A stretch of DNA of 64,000 nt from GWE2-42-39 sp034003625 (lineage in GTDB: Bacteria > Bacteroidota > Bacteroidia > Bacteroidales > Prolixibacteraceae). This document shows positions 15,099 to 24,113 of this stretch, in pieces; within the stretch, counting starts at the first letter, position 1; each line of letters begins with the position of its first letter. The stretch lies in NCBI GenBank assembly GCA_034003625.1, contig JAVEYG010000002.1:62001-126000 (forward strand). The letters are read 5' to 3'. The notes under the pieces are model-generated. The model was not told where the DNA came from, made no database searches, and worked only from the letters and a program-made list of their open reading frames with translations. The translations under genes were made by a program, and so were the position numbers.

Positions 15099-17024
15099 GT
15101 GAGTGATTTTCGACAAATATTGATCCGTTACTGGGGGTATTCTCATTTCAGGCCTTTACAGGAAGAGATCATCCAGTCGGTTGCCGGTGGAAACGACACG
15201 CTTGGATTGATGCCCACAGGAGGTGGAAAATCAATTACCTTCCAGGTTTATTCACTGGCACGGGAAGGGATTTGCATCGTGATTACCCCCCTTATCTCGC
15301 TGATGAAAGATCAGGTGGAAAACCTGAACCAGAAAGGTATTAAAGCATTGGCCATCCATTCGGGGATGACGCAGCAGGAAATAAAAATTGCCATGGACAG
15401 TGCCGTGTGGGGCAATTACAAATTTCTGTACCTTTCGCCTGAACGGCTGGCTACTCCCCGTTTCCGGGAACGTGTCGGGGATATGAACGTGAACCTGGTG
15501 ACGGTTGACGAAGCGCATTGCATCTCACAATGGGGGTATGATTTTCGTCCGTCGTACCTGAAAATACAGTTGTTGCGCGAGCTGTTGCCCGAGGTCCCGG
15601 TATTGGCACTCACGGCGACTGCTACACCGAAGGTAATAGACGACATTCAGGATAAATTGAATTTTCGCGGGAAAAATGTACTTCGAAAGAGTTTCTTCCG
15701 CGAAAACCTGATTTACATGGTGCGCAACATTGAAGACAAACAGGGGTATTTACTCCAGTCGGCACTAAAGGCAAAAGGCACAGGCATTGTGTACGTTTGT
15801 AGCCGGAAACTCACCCGTGAACTATCGGAGCTGCTTCAGAAAAACAAAATATCGGCTGATTATTATCATGCGGGGTTGTCGGCAAAGAGCCGCGCGGTGA
15901 AGCAGGAAAATTGGAAAACCGGCCGTACCCGGGTGATTGTAGCTACCAATGCGTTCGGGATGGGCATCGATAAACCGGATGTGCGTTTTGTGATCAACTA
16001 CGATGCGCCGGATTCGTTGGAGGCTTATTTTCAGGAAGCCGGAAGGGCCGGGCGCGACGGCAACAAAGCTTATGGGGTGTTGCTTTTCAATAATTCCGAT
16101 AAGCTGAAATTGCAAAAAAGCGTAGCGAAAACTTTTCCCGAACCAGATATGATCAGGAAAGTGTACAATGCCCTGTGCAACCATCTGCAGATTGCCGTTG
16201 GTTTTGGCAAAGACCAGTTGTACGATTTCAGTATTGCCGACTTTTCACGCCATTACAAGATTGATATTGCCACTATACTGAGCAGCCTGAAAATCCTGCA
16301 ACGCGAAGGTTATCTCGAACTGACAGAAGAATTGGACAATCCTTCTCGTGTGTATTTCTGTGTCGACCGCGACGACCTGTACCGTTTTCAGGTGGCCAAT
16401 TCATCGTTCGACGGGTTCATAAAGCTGTTGCTTCGTTCGTATACAGGCCTGTTCTCAAATTATGTGCCTGTCGATGAAGAATTACTGGCCCGGCGTGCCA
16501 ATATTTCGGTGGAAGCCGTGTATAAATTTCTGAATACGCTCGATACATATAAAATCATCAATTATATCCCGCGCAAAAAAACACCGTTCATCATCATGAA
16601 TGTGGAACGGATAGAAATTGACCGGCTGAAAATATCGAAAGAAAATTACGACGACCGCAAGAAAGATTATATTCATCGCATCCAGTCGGTAATTCATTAT
16701 GCCGAATCGACACACAAATGCCGTAGCCAGTTGTTGTTACAGTATTTCGGAGAAACCAACACGACCCGTTGTGGAAAATGCGATACCTGCCTCGAACGGA
16801 ACGAACTCAATCTCAGTAAATACGAGTTCGACATGATCGGCATGCAGGTAAAGAAAATTTTAGAAACACCCTGCTCGTACAACGATTTGCTGAAGAAGGC
16901 CGAAGGGCAGAAAGATACCGTGATAAAAACCATCCGCTGGTTGCTGGATAACGAAAAGATCATTTACCGGGTTGACAATTTGTTAGAGTGGAAAAAAACA
17001 TCCGGAAATTCTGCAATGCATTAA
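15099..17024 (+). CDS. recQ: ATP-dependent DNA helicase RecQ
   Basis: A 641-residue 3'-5' DNA helicase used in recombination and fork repair. It has a GTG start (MSDFRQILIRYWGYSHFRPLQ); no ATG is available nearby, and the first codons already match the family. The core has MPTGGGKS (38-45), DEAHCISQWGYDFRPSY, ALTATATPKV and QEAGRAGRDGNKAYG. The zinc-binding RQC region is marked by the four cysteines in HKCRSQLLLQYFGE and CGKCDTCLER near 545-570. No clear HRDC domain follows, so the C-terminus is of the short type. The gene converges with the MFS gene, with 24 bases between them. Confidence 0.95.
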   Translation: MSDFRQILIRYWGYSHFRPLQEEIIQSVAGGNDTLGLMPTGGGKSITFQVYSLAREGICIVITPLISLMKDQVENLNQKGIKALAIHSGMTQQEIKIAMDSAVWGNYKFLYLSPERLATPRFRERVGDMNVNLVTVDEAHCISQWGYDFRPSYLKIQLLRELLPEVPVLALTATATPKVIDDIQDKLNFRGKNVLRKSFFRENLIYMVRNIEDKQGYLLQSALKAKGTGIVYVCSRKLTRELSELLQKNKISADYYHAGLSAKSRAVKQENWKTGRTRVIVATNAFGMGIDKPDVRFVINYDAPDSLEAYFQEAGRAGRDGNKAYGVLLFNNSDKLKLQKSVAKTFPEPDMIRKVYNALCNHLQIAVGFGKDQLYDFSIADFSRHYKIDIATILSSLKILQREGYLELTEELDNPSRVYFCVDRDDLYRFQVANSSFDGFIKLLLRSYTGLFSNYVPVDEELLARRANISVEAVYKFLNTLDTYKIINYIPRKKTPFIIMNVERIEIDRLKISKENYDDRKKDYIHRIQSVIHYAESTHKCRSQLLLQYFGETNTTRCGKCDTCLERNELNLSKYEFDMIGMQVKKILETPCSYNDLLKKAEGQKDTVIKTIRWLLDNEKIIYRVDNLLEWKKTSGNSAMH

Positions 17025-17048
17025 AATTTTTGCACACCGGAACAGAAA

Positions 17049-18218
17049 TTATTGCATTTTTCCCCGCAGCAACGGCCATGCTGCCGCAAGGGCGACCAGC
17101 AAATAGCTGCATCCGGCTGCAAGCATGGCAATTTCTAAACTGAAGTGGTCGGTAAAATATCCGAGTACCGGGCCAATGAGTGCAAAATTTATCCGTATGA
17201 CAAAATCGCGCAGCGAAAGAATGGTTGCCCGTACTTCTGAGCTCGTATGCCGGTTGATGTAATCTTTCAGGATTGGATGGGCGACCCCGCGCATCATGTA
17301 AAAGAAAAACAAGATGGCAATTCCGGCCAGACATATCTTCCAGGCAGCAAGAATATACCCGAGGCTTAACCCGGTAATGATCATCAGGAGAGAATTTTTC
17401 TGCCCCAACCGGCGTTCGGCTTTGTAAGACCAGAATGCCGAAACTCCGGCAGATAAATTCAGCAGGGTCCAGGCCAGACCAAAAAGAGCAACAGGCAGTC
17501 CTGCTTTTTGAAAATAAGGCTGTGCGAACCAGGCAAAAGTGAGCGAAGCCGTCCCGGTGAACGACGACACTAACAGGGCTGAACGCAGTTCAACATGCAA
17601 AAAAGTTTGTTTCACCGTTTGCATTGTGGAACGGAAACCGACAGCAAGTTCTTTCGCATGTACCCGTGGTTCTTTCAGAAAAAATGCAGCCGGCACAGCT
17701 ACCGATGCAATGACAAACTGGAAATAAAAAGGCATGCGCAGGCTAATTGTTGCCAGTAACCCGCCACATATGCCCGCAAACGCTTCGGAAAAATTACCCG
17801 CAGAAGTTATCCTCCCTTCCTGTTTGATGTATTCTCCCTCTTTTTTCGATGTTTTCAGGGTATCGTAAAGCATTGCTGCATCGGCGCCCGAAATAAAGCT
17901 GTAACCAATTCCCAGTACTAATTCGGCCGCTGCAAAAGCCCAGAAACCATACGAAAAGCTGTATAGCGCAAACCCCGCCGATCCCAATACTGCGCCGGTC
18001 AGCAGTGTTTTTTTTCGTCCCCACACATCGGCCAGGTACCCCGACGGAATTTCCATGACCACGATTCCCAATGAATAAATCGATTTCAGCATGAAAATCT
18101 GCTGCATGTTCATGCCGTTTTCCTGGTAAAACAATACCACAACGGGCATTACCAGGTTAAACCACTTTGAAATTTTTATCAGATATAAATTGAGAATGTT
18201 TCCCGGGAGTTGCTTCAC
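17049..18218 (-). CDS. MFS transporter
   Basis: A 389-residue inner-membrane carrier with about twelve hydrophobic segments. The MFS loop 2-3 motif is present as GYLADVWGRKKTLLTG, and the charged MLYDTLKTSKKEGEYIKQEGR is typical of a subgroup of sugar/drug-type carriers with unknown substrates. The start MKQLPGNILNLYLIKISKWF fits the family. It has its own possible promoter (18278) and divergent asnA as neighbour. The substrate cannot be told from sequence. Confidence 0.88.
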   Translation of the reverse strand: MKQLPGNILNLYLIKISKWFNLVMPVVVLFYQENGMNMQQIFMLKSIYSLGIVVMEIPSGYLADVWGRKKTLLTGAVLGSAGFALYSFSYGFWAFAAAELVLGIGYSFISGADAAMLYDTLKTSKKEGEYIKQEGRITSAGNFSEAFAGICGGLLATISLRMPFYFQFVIASVAVPAAFFLKEPRVHAKELAVGFRSTMQTVKQTFLHVELRSALLVSSFTGTASLTFAWFAQPYFQKAGLPVALFGLAWTLLNLSAGVSAFWSYKAERRLGQKNSLLMIITGLSLGYILAAWKICLAGIAILFFFYMMRGVAHPILKDYINRHTSSEVRATILSLRDFVIRINFALIGPVLGYFTDHFSLEIAMLAAGCSYLLVALAAAWPLLRGKMQ

Positions 18219-18277
18219 TTCATTTTTTCGTCAAAATTAAGGAAAAGCATACATACCTGTTTGTTTCAGTACCGCAA

Positions 18278-18285
18278 CAAATATA
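18278..18285 (-). promoter_or_regulatory. -7 box (TATATTTG) for the MFS gene
   Basis: On the minus strand TATATTTG, 59 bases before the start codon. No TTTG at the ideal spacing. Confidence 0.4.
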
Positions 18286-18377
18286 TTTTTGACACGCATT
18301 TAAACTGTTTTTACCCAAATACGGCGGAAAATGTTTTATAACGCAATAGAAAAGCTTTATTCTTTGCAAATAGAAAT

Positions 18378-18385
18378 TATTTTTG
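18378..18385 (+). promoter_or_regulatory. -7 box (TATTTTTG) for asnA
   Basis: Exact TAnnTTTG match, 66 bases before the asnA ATG. The TTTG at 18363-18366 is only 11 bases upstream, so the -33 element is unclear. Confidence 0.4.
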
Positions 18386-18451
18386 CAACTCTCAATTATT
18401 TTTAGGCAATTATAAAATAGGTGACACATAAAAATCAAAGAAACTGACAAA

Positions 18452-19486
18452 ATGAAATTATTTATTCCTAAAAATTATCAGCCTGTATTGGACCTGAAAC
18501 AAACGGAAAAGGCCATCAAACTGATAAAAGATAGTTTTCAGGAGGACCTGTCGGCTGAACTGAGGTTGCGCAGGGTAACCGCTCCTCTGTTTGTTATGCA
18601 GGGTACCGGCATTAACGACGACCTGAACGGAATCGAACGTCCGGTATCGTTCCCGGTAAAAGAACTGGGCGATAGAAAAGCGGAAGTGGTGCAATCGCTG
18701 GCAAAATGGAAACGAATGAGCCTGGCTGATCTTGAAATTGAGGAAGGCTACGGTTTGTACACCGATATGAACGCAATCCGTCCGGATGAAGAGCTTGACA
18801 ATATCCATTCGTTGTATGTTGACCAATGGGACTGGGAGAGGGTAATCAGTACGGAAGAACGCAACCTGGATTTCCTGAAGAAAATTGTCCGAAAAATATA
18901 CACCGTACTTTTACGGACCGAATTTTCAGTGTTTGAACATTATCCGCAGATTAAACCCATTCTTCCCGAGGAAATTACACTTATCCATGCCGAAGAATTG
19001 GAGGCCCGCTATCCTCAAATGAGCCCGAAAGAGCGTGAAAATACAGCCGCAAAAGAATACGGGGCCGTGTTTATTATCGGTATCGGCGCCGTATTGCCGG
19101 GCGGGGAAAAACACGACGGACGTGCCCCCGACTACGACGACTGGACAAGCGAAACCATTAATAATTACAAAGGGTTAAACGGTGATATTGTGATTTGGAA
19201 CCCGATATTGGAATCGGCTTTTGAAATTTCATCTATGGGCATTCGGGTCGATAAGGACGCATTGGTGAGGCAACTGGCTATTACCGGGACAGAAGAACGC
19301 AGAAACCTTTACTGGCATCAGCGTCTTTTGAATGGGGAACTACCTCTTTCGATAGGCGGAGGTATCGGACAATCGCGGCTTTGTATGTATTTTCTACGCA
19401 AAGCCCATATCGGGGAGATACAGTCAAGTATCTGGCCCGAAGAAATGATCAGGGAATGTGCGGCCCATCATATTCATATCATCTGA
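18452..19486 (+). CDS. asnA: Aspartate-ammonia ligase (asparagine synthetase A)
   Basis: A 344-residue cytoplasmic enzyme that makes asparagine from aspartate, ammonia and ATP. It belongs to the class II aminoacyl-tRNA-synthetase fold. Diagnostic stretches are LRRVTAPLFVMQGTGINDDLNG near the N-terminus, DGRAPDYDDWT in the middle and SIGGGIGQSRLCMYFLRKAHIGE near the end (ATP site). Length is normal for AsnA. It stands alone with its own possible promoter and a clear terminator. Confidence 0.96.
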   Translation: MKLFIPKNYQPVLDLKQTEKAIKLIKDSFQEDLSAELRLRRVTAPLFVMQGTGINDDLNGIERPVSFPVKELGDRKAEVVQSLAKWKRMSLADLEIEEGYGLYTDMNAIRPDEELDNIHSLYVDQWDWERVISTEERNLDFLKKIVRKIYTVLLRTEFSVFEHYPQIKPILPEEITLIHAEELEARYPQMSPKERENTAAKEYGAVFIIGIGAVLPGGEKHDGRAPDYDDWTSETINNYKGLNGDIVIWNPILESAFEISSMGIRVDKDALVRQLAITGTEERRNLYWHQRLLNGELPLSIGGGIGQSRLCMYFLRKAHIGEIQSSIWPEEMIRECAAHHIHII

Positions 19487-19510
19487 TAAAGCAAAAGAAT
19501 ACAGATAAAG

Positions 19511-19544
19511 AAAGCCGGAATTAGAAGCCAGGTTCCGGCTTTTT
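19511..19544 (+). terminator. Terminator after asnA
   Basis: AAAGCCGGAA (19511-19520) pairs with TTCCGGCTTT (19533-19542), followed by T, 24 bases after the stop codon. Confidence 0.88.
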
Positions 19545-19614
19545 CGTGCCTTTCTGAGTAGAATATCCGGTTTCAGGATCGGAAGCTTAACTCAGAAATG
19601 CAGGTTTCGACAAA

Positions 19615-19646
19615 TCCAGTATCCAGTATCCAGTGTTCAGTATCCA
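19615..19646. repeat. Short tandem repeat, CCAGTAT units
   Basis: TCCAGTA is repeated in tandem: TCCAGTATCCAGTATCCAG, then GTTCAGTATCCA. It is non-coding and lies between the asnA terminator and the guaB promoter. Confidence 0.65.
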
Positions 19647-19744
19647 ACCGATATCATCTTCTGCTTAACACTTTTTATAGAAATTTAATTTTTATAAGCT
19701 AAGCCCTTGCGGAAAAGGGCGGACATTTATACCGTAATTTTTTG

Positions 19745-19752
19745 TAGTTTTG
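19745..19752 (+). promoter_or_regulatory. -7 box (TAGTTTTG) for guaB
   Basis: Exact TAnnTTTG match, 32 bases before the guaB ATG. Confidence 0.45.
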
Positions 19753-19783
19753 TTCACAACTAAAAATTCAAAAAATCAGGGAA

Positions 19784-21256
19784 ATGTCGTTTATAACCGA
19801 TAAAGTGGTTTCTGAAGGGCTAACTTTCGATGATGTCCTGTTAATTCCTTCCTATTCGGAGGTACTTCCCCTTGAAGTGGACCTGAGTTCCTGGTTTACC
19901 CGTAACATTCGTCTGAACACCCCGGTGGTCACAGCAGCTATGGACACTGTTACCGATTCGCAGATGGCCATTTCCATTGCCCGTGAAGGAGGTATTGGAG
20001 TGATCCACAAGAACATGCGTATCGACGAGCAGGCCCGGCAGGTAACTGCCGTTAAGCGGGCTGAAAATGGGATGATTTTCGACCCCATCACCATTACGGC
20101 TGACAAGTTAGTGAAAGATGCCCTCGACATTATGAGAATATATAAAATAGGGGGTATCCCGGTGATTGATGAAAACCGGGTGCTGGCGGGCATTGTGACC
20201 AACCGTGACCTGCGTTTTGAAACCGATTTGATGAAACCCATCTCGGAGGTGATGACAAAAGAAAATTTGGTGACCACTACCGAATCGACCGACCTGGAAC
20301 GGGCTTCGGAGATTCTTCAGAAATACAAAATTGAAAAACTTCCGGTAGTGGATAAAAACAACCGCCTGATCGGGTTGGTTACTTACAAAGACATTACCAA
20401 AGCTAAAGATAAACCGCTGGCCTGCAAGGACGAGCTGGGCCGTTTACGGGTTGCTGCCGGGGTGGGGGTGACACACGATACCATTGAACGTATTGATGCA
20501 CTGGTAAAAGCACAGGTTGACGCGATTGTAATTGATACGGCACATGGCCATTCAAAATCGGTACTCGATATGTTGAGGCGTGCCAAGGCCAAATACCCCG
20601 AGATTGATTTTGTGGCCGGAAACATCGCCACTGCCGAAGCGGCTTCTGACCTGGTACTGGCAGGGGCCGATGCAGTAAAGGTAGGGATTGGCCCGGGCTC
20701 AATCTGTACCACCCGTGTGGTGGCAGGCGTCGGCTATCCGCAGCTTTCGGCCATTTATAATGTGGCAAAAGCGATAAAAGACAGTGGTGTGCCGGTAATT
20801 GCCGATGGGGGCATCCGCTATTCGGGCGACATTGTAAAAGCCATTGCGGCCGGGGCGCACTCCATCATGGCCGGTTCGTTGTTTGCGGGGGTTGAAGAAT
20901 CGCCAGGCGAAACCATCATTTTTCAGGGAAGGAAATTTAAAACCTATCGTGGAATGGGCTCTGTGGAAGCGATGAGCGACGGTTCGAAAGACCGCTATTT
21001 TCAGGATGTAGAAGAAGATGTGAAGAAATTAGTGCCTGAAGGCATTGTTGCCCGCGTTCCTTACAAAGGGACGCTGGAAGAGGTATTGTTCCAGCTCATT
21101 GGCGGCCTGCGTGCCGGAATGGGCTACTGTGGGGCGGTCAACATCAAGGCACTGCAACATGCCAAATTCACCAAGATAACCAATTCTGGCATTGACGAAA
21201 GCCACCCGCACGATGTGATCATCACCAGCGAGGCACCCAATTACAGCTCGAAATAG
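19784..21256 (+). CDS. guaB: IMP dehydrogenase
   Basis: A 490-residue cytoplasmic enzyme, the first committed step of GMP synthesis (IMP to XMP with NAD). The TIM barrel is interrupted by a pair of CBS domains at about 95-205 (IYKIGGIPVIDENRVLAGIVTNRD and KYKIEKLPVVDKNNRLIGLVTYKD). The catalytic loop is GIGPGSICTTRVVAGVG with Cys308, and the later DGGIRYSGD, MAGSLFAGVEESPGE and YRGMGS motifs bind IMP. Length is standard. The SurA-like genes follow on the same strand with no terminator seen, so read-through into the envelope genes is possible. Confidence 0.97.
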   Translation: MSFITDKVVSEGLTFDDVLLIPSYSEVLPLEVDLSSWFTRNIRLNTPVVTAAMDTVTDSQMAISIAREGGIGVIHKNMRIDEQARQVTAVKRAENGMIFDPITITADKLVKDALDIMRIYKIGGIPVIDENRVLAGIVTNRDLRFETDLMKPISEVMTKENLVTTTESTDLERASEILQKYKIEKLPVVDKNNRLIGLVTYKDITKAKDKPLACKDELGRLRVAAGVGVTHDTIERIDALVKAQVDAIVIDTAHGHSKSVLDMLRRAKAKYPEIDFVAGNIATAEAASDLVLAGADAVKVGIGPGSICTTRVVAGVGYPQLSAIYNVAKAIKDSGVPVIADGGIRYSGDIVKAIAAGAHSIMAGSLFAGVEESPGETIIFQGRKFKTYRGMGSVEAMSDGSKDRYFQDVEEDVKKLVPEGIVARVPYKGTLEEVLFQLIGGLRAGMGYCGAVNIKALQHAKFTKITNSGIDESHPHDVIITSEAPNYSSK

Positions 21257-21307
21257 AAACGGATGAAGCCACGCGAGAAGACCAGGAAAATAATTCAGAA
21301 AACATTT

Positions 21308-23257
21308 ATGGCATACCGGTACATTTTTTTTATCCTGCTTGCTGTTTCAATCAATGGTTTTGGCCAGGATAAAAAGCAAAGCATTTTACAAATCGGCAAT
21401 CATTTTTTCAGCAGGGAAGAATTTGAAAATACATACAAGAAAAACAATACCGGTTTGCCGGAAGATGCCGACATGAAAACACCGTCGGAATACATGGAAT
21501 TGTTCGTCAATTTCAAGTTGAAAGTGCTGGAGGCAAAGGCGCAAGGATTAGACACCGTTCCTTCTTTTCTGAAAGAACTGAAAGGCTACCGCGACGAACT
21601 GGCGCAACCGTACCTGACGAACGTCAGATATGATGAGGAAATGTTGCAAACGGCCTATTACCGGACGAAATATGAACGGAAAGCCAGCCACATCCTGATC
21701 AATATTGTGCCGGGTACCGATACCCTGCAAGCCTGGCAGCGTATTATGGACATCCGGGAAAAAATTGAGGCCGGGGCCGATTTCGGGGAAATGGCTTTTC
21801 TGCATTCCGAAGACCCATCGGCCAGACAAAACCGTGGAGATTTAGGTTATTTCAGTGCATTTATGATGGTTTTCCCGTTTGAAGATGTAGCTTACAAAAC
21901 GCAGGTAGGGGAAGTATCGATGCCGGTACGTACCCGTTTTGGCTACCACCTGGTAAAAGTGGGAGACGAACGCGAATCGAAGGGACAAATTAGCGTGGCG
22001 CATATTATGAAGCGTTTCCCGCAACCAGAAATTCCGGACGACGGTCACGGACATGCACCTTTCTCCCGGTCGCGTGAAAGCATACGTGCTGAAATCGACA
22101 GTTTATATCACTTATTGCAGAATGGTACTGATTTTGAAGAGCTGGCCCGAAAACATTCCGATGACCAGTACAGCGCCCGTGCCGGCGGTAAGTTGCCGCC
22201 TTTTTCCGAAGGACGCATGATTCCTTCGTTTGCTGCTGCCGCGTTTGCGCTGGAAAAGGATGGAGATATATCGCCTGTAACGGAGACGATGTATGGATGG
22301 CACATTATCAAACGGCTGAAACATATTCCGGTACCCGGATTTGCTGAAATCAGGCAACAATTAGAGGAGAATATCCGAAAGAACCCGCAAATCAGCAAGC
22401 ATAGCCGCGACTTGTTCATTGCCGGCTTGAAAAAAGAATATCATTTCAGTATGGACGAAACCAGCAGAAAATATTTGATAGAAAATGTGGTTTCCGGTCC
22501 CGACGGGTTGACCCTGAACGACAGTATAAATACGATGCTGACATTGTTTCGTTTCAGCACGAAAACATATACCATTGGCGATTTTTTCTCGTTTCAGGAA
22601 AAAAAAGGAAGCGTGGCAAACAATGACATAGCCGGAGAAATTGATACTTTCGCAGCTGAGATGCTGATTGAACTGGAAAACAACCTCCTGGAAGAAAAAT
22701 ACCCGGAGTTTCGCCTGTTGATGCAGGAATACCACGATGGCATCCTGCTGTTCGCGGTTTCAGAAAAAATGGTGTGGAACAAGGCGTCGGAGGATACTCT
22801 TGGGCTGAAAAAGTACTATGAGGCAAACAAGATGAAATATCTTGACGATGGACAGTTCAAAGGCTGGGTCATTTCGTGTGCCGACCGCGAAACCCGTAGC
22901 CTTGCCGATGAAATACTAACCCGGGAAAATATGGGGAAAGAAGGATTGCAGCAGATTATCAATGCTCATAAACCGGGTGCAATATCGGTAGAGGAGGGGA
23001 CGTTTAAAAAAGGAAGTCATCCGGTAGTTGATTTTTACGTGTGGGACCAGCCCAAACCTGAAGGGATGGACGAATTGTTGGTATACGTGAGAGGGGACAA
23101 GTTGCCGCCACAACCTAAGTTGCTGGAAGAATCACGTGGCTTTTATGTGGCCGGTTACCAGGAGTATTTAGAAAAAAAATGGTTGGAGGAACTGCATAAA
23201 AAATACAAAATAAAGATCAATAAGAAGCTGCTGGGAAATATTACTTCTTTAAAATGA
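21308..23257 (+). CDS. Periplasmic peptidyl-prolyl isomerase with PpiC domains
   Basis: A roughly 650-residue exported protein with two parvulin-type (PpiC) domains at about residues 120-220 and 235-350. The first has YERKASHILINIVPGT, GADFGEMAFLHSEDPSARQNRGDLGYFS and GEVSMPVRTRFGYHLVKV; the second has the matching GTDFEELARKHSDDQYSARAGGKLPPFS and TETMYGWHIIKRL. The remaining 300 residues show no domain I recognise. I chose ATG 21308 because MAYRYIFFILLAVSINGFGQ is a normal signal peptide; an in-frame ATG at 21263 adds 15 basic residues. It probably assists folding of outer-membrane proteins, like SurA. It overlaps the next gene by four bases (ATGA). Confidence 0.88.
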   Translation: MAYRYIFFILLAVSINGFGQDKKQSILQIGNHFFSREEFENTYKKNNTGLPEDADMKTPSEYMELFVNFKLKVLEAKAQGLDTVPSFLKELKGYRDELAQPYLTNVRYDEEMLQTAYYRTKYERKASHILINIVPGTDTLQAWQRIMDIREKIEAGADFGEMAFLHSEDPSARQNRGDLGYFSAFMMVFPFEDVAYKTQVGEVSMPVRTRFGYHLVKVGDERESKGQISVAHIMKRFPQPEIPDDGHGHAPFSRSRESIRAEIDSLYHLLQNGTDFEELARKHSDDQYSARAGGKLPPFSEGRMIPSFAAAAFALEKDGDISPVTETMYGWHIIKRLKHIPVPGFAEIRQQLEENIRKNPQISKHSRDLFIAGLKKEYHFSMDETSRKYLIENVVSGPDGLTLNDSINTMLTLFRFSTKTYTIGDFFSFQEKKGSVANNDIAGEIDTFAAEMLIELENNLLEEKYPEFRLLMQEYHDGILLFAVSEKMVWNKASEDTLGLKKYYEANKMKYLDDGQFKGWVISCADRETRSLADEILTRENMGKEGLQQIINAHKPGAISVEEGTFKKGSHPVVDFYVWDQPKPEGMDELLVYVRGDKLPPQPKLLEESRGFYVAGYQEYLEKKWLEELHKKYKIKINKKLLGNITSLK

Positions 23258-24099
23258 TACGTTGCAGCTTACATATCATCGTTTTAATTGTGCTGGTATC
23301 GGCCTGCCGCCGCACAGGCGAACCGGTTCCGTTGGTAAAGGTGGGCGACCATATCCTGTATGAACACCAGTTGGCCGGGGTAATGCCCGACGGGCTGGGA
23401 AAGGCTGACAGTTCGCTTTGGGCCGAGGATTACATTACCAAATGGATCAGAAAGGAATTGTTGCTCCTGAAGGCGGAGGACAACCTTTCCGCAGAACAAA
23501 AAGATTTGCGTGAGGAATTGCTGGAATACCGGAATTCCCTGATTACGTTTAAATATAAAAATGAGCTGCTGGCAGAGAAAATGGACACAGTGGTTTTACC
23601 GCAGGAGGTCATGGCATACTATGAAGGGCACAAAGACAAATTTTTTCTGACTCAGGATATTTTAAAGGCTGTTTATATGAAAATTCCGTTGGAAATAGCG
23701 GATCCCCGGATGCTAAAAGATTTATGCACCGATGAAAATCCGGTCAAACTTTCGGAACTGAACGATTATTGTCTGAGTTATGCCAAACAGTACGATAAAT
23801 TTAACGACAACTGGGTCTCTGCCCGTTTGGTGCTGAATCATCTTCCGGTAAAAATTGATGATTTGGAACGTTTTTTACGCCGGAACAAATTCATTGAAAG
23901 TAAGGACGATGACTATTTTTATCTGGTATGTATCCGCGATTTTCATCTGACCGGCGATCCTGCCCCTATTGATTATGTGGAAAATCAGGTAAAAAACTTA
24001 ATTTTGAATGCCCGTAAAATGCAGTTTTTAAAGAAAATTGAAGACGATATTTACAAAGAGGGAATTGAAAATCACAGAGTGAAATTTTTTAATAAATAA
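23254..24099 (+). CDS. SurA-like lipoprotein without an obvious isomerase domain
   Basis: A 281-residue protein that starts with a lipoprotein signal peptide (LIVLVSAC, lipobox Cys18). The next region, VKVGDHILYEHQLAGVM, then DYITKWIRKELLLLKAEDNL and LLEYRNSLITFKYKNELLAEKM, resembles the helical N-terminal chaperone region of SurA-type proteins. I see no PpiC signature (no HILI or GYH motifs). The start codon overlaps the stop of the preceding PpiC gene, and the next SurA-like gene begins 14 bases after its stop. I infer a membrane-anchored chaperone acting with its neighbours on outer-membrane proteins. Confidence 0.8.
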   Translation: MIRCSLHIIVLIVLVSACRRTGEPVPLVKVGDHILYEHQLAGVMPDGLGKADSSLWAEDYITKWIRKELLLLKAEDNLSAEQKDLREELLEYRNSLITFKYKNELLAEKMDTVVLPQEVMAYYEGHKDKFFLTQDILKAVYMKIPLEIADPRMLKDLCTDENPVKLSELNDYCLSYAKQYDKFNDNWVSARLVLNHLPVKIDDLERFLRRNKFIESKDDDYFYLVCIRDFHLTGDPAPIDYVENQVKNLILNARKMQFLKKIEDDIYKEGIENHRVKFFNK

Positions 24100-24113
24100 A
24101 AATCATATTTAGA

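Noticed and set aside
14695..15102. A 135-codon plus-strand frame upstream of recQ
   Set aside because: It begins with TTG, reads through two repeats and has no recognisable feature; the recQ start lies at its end.
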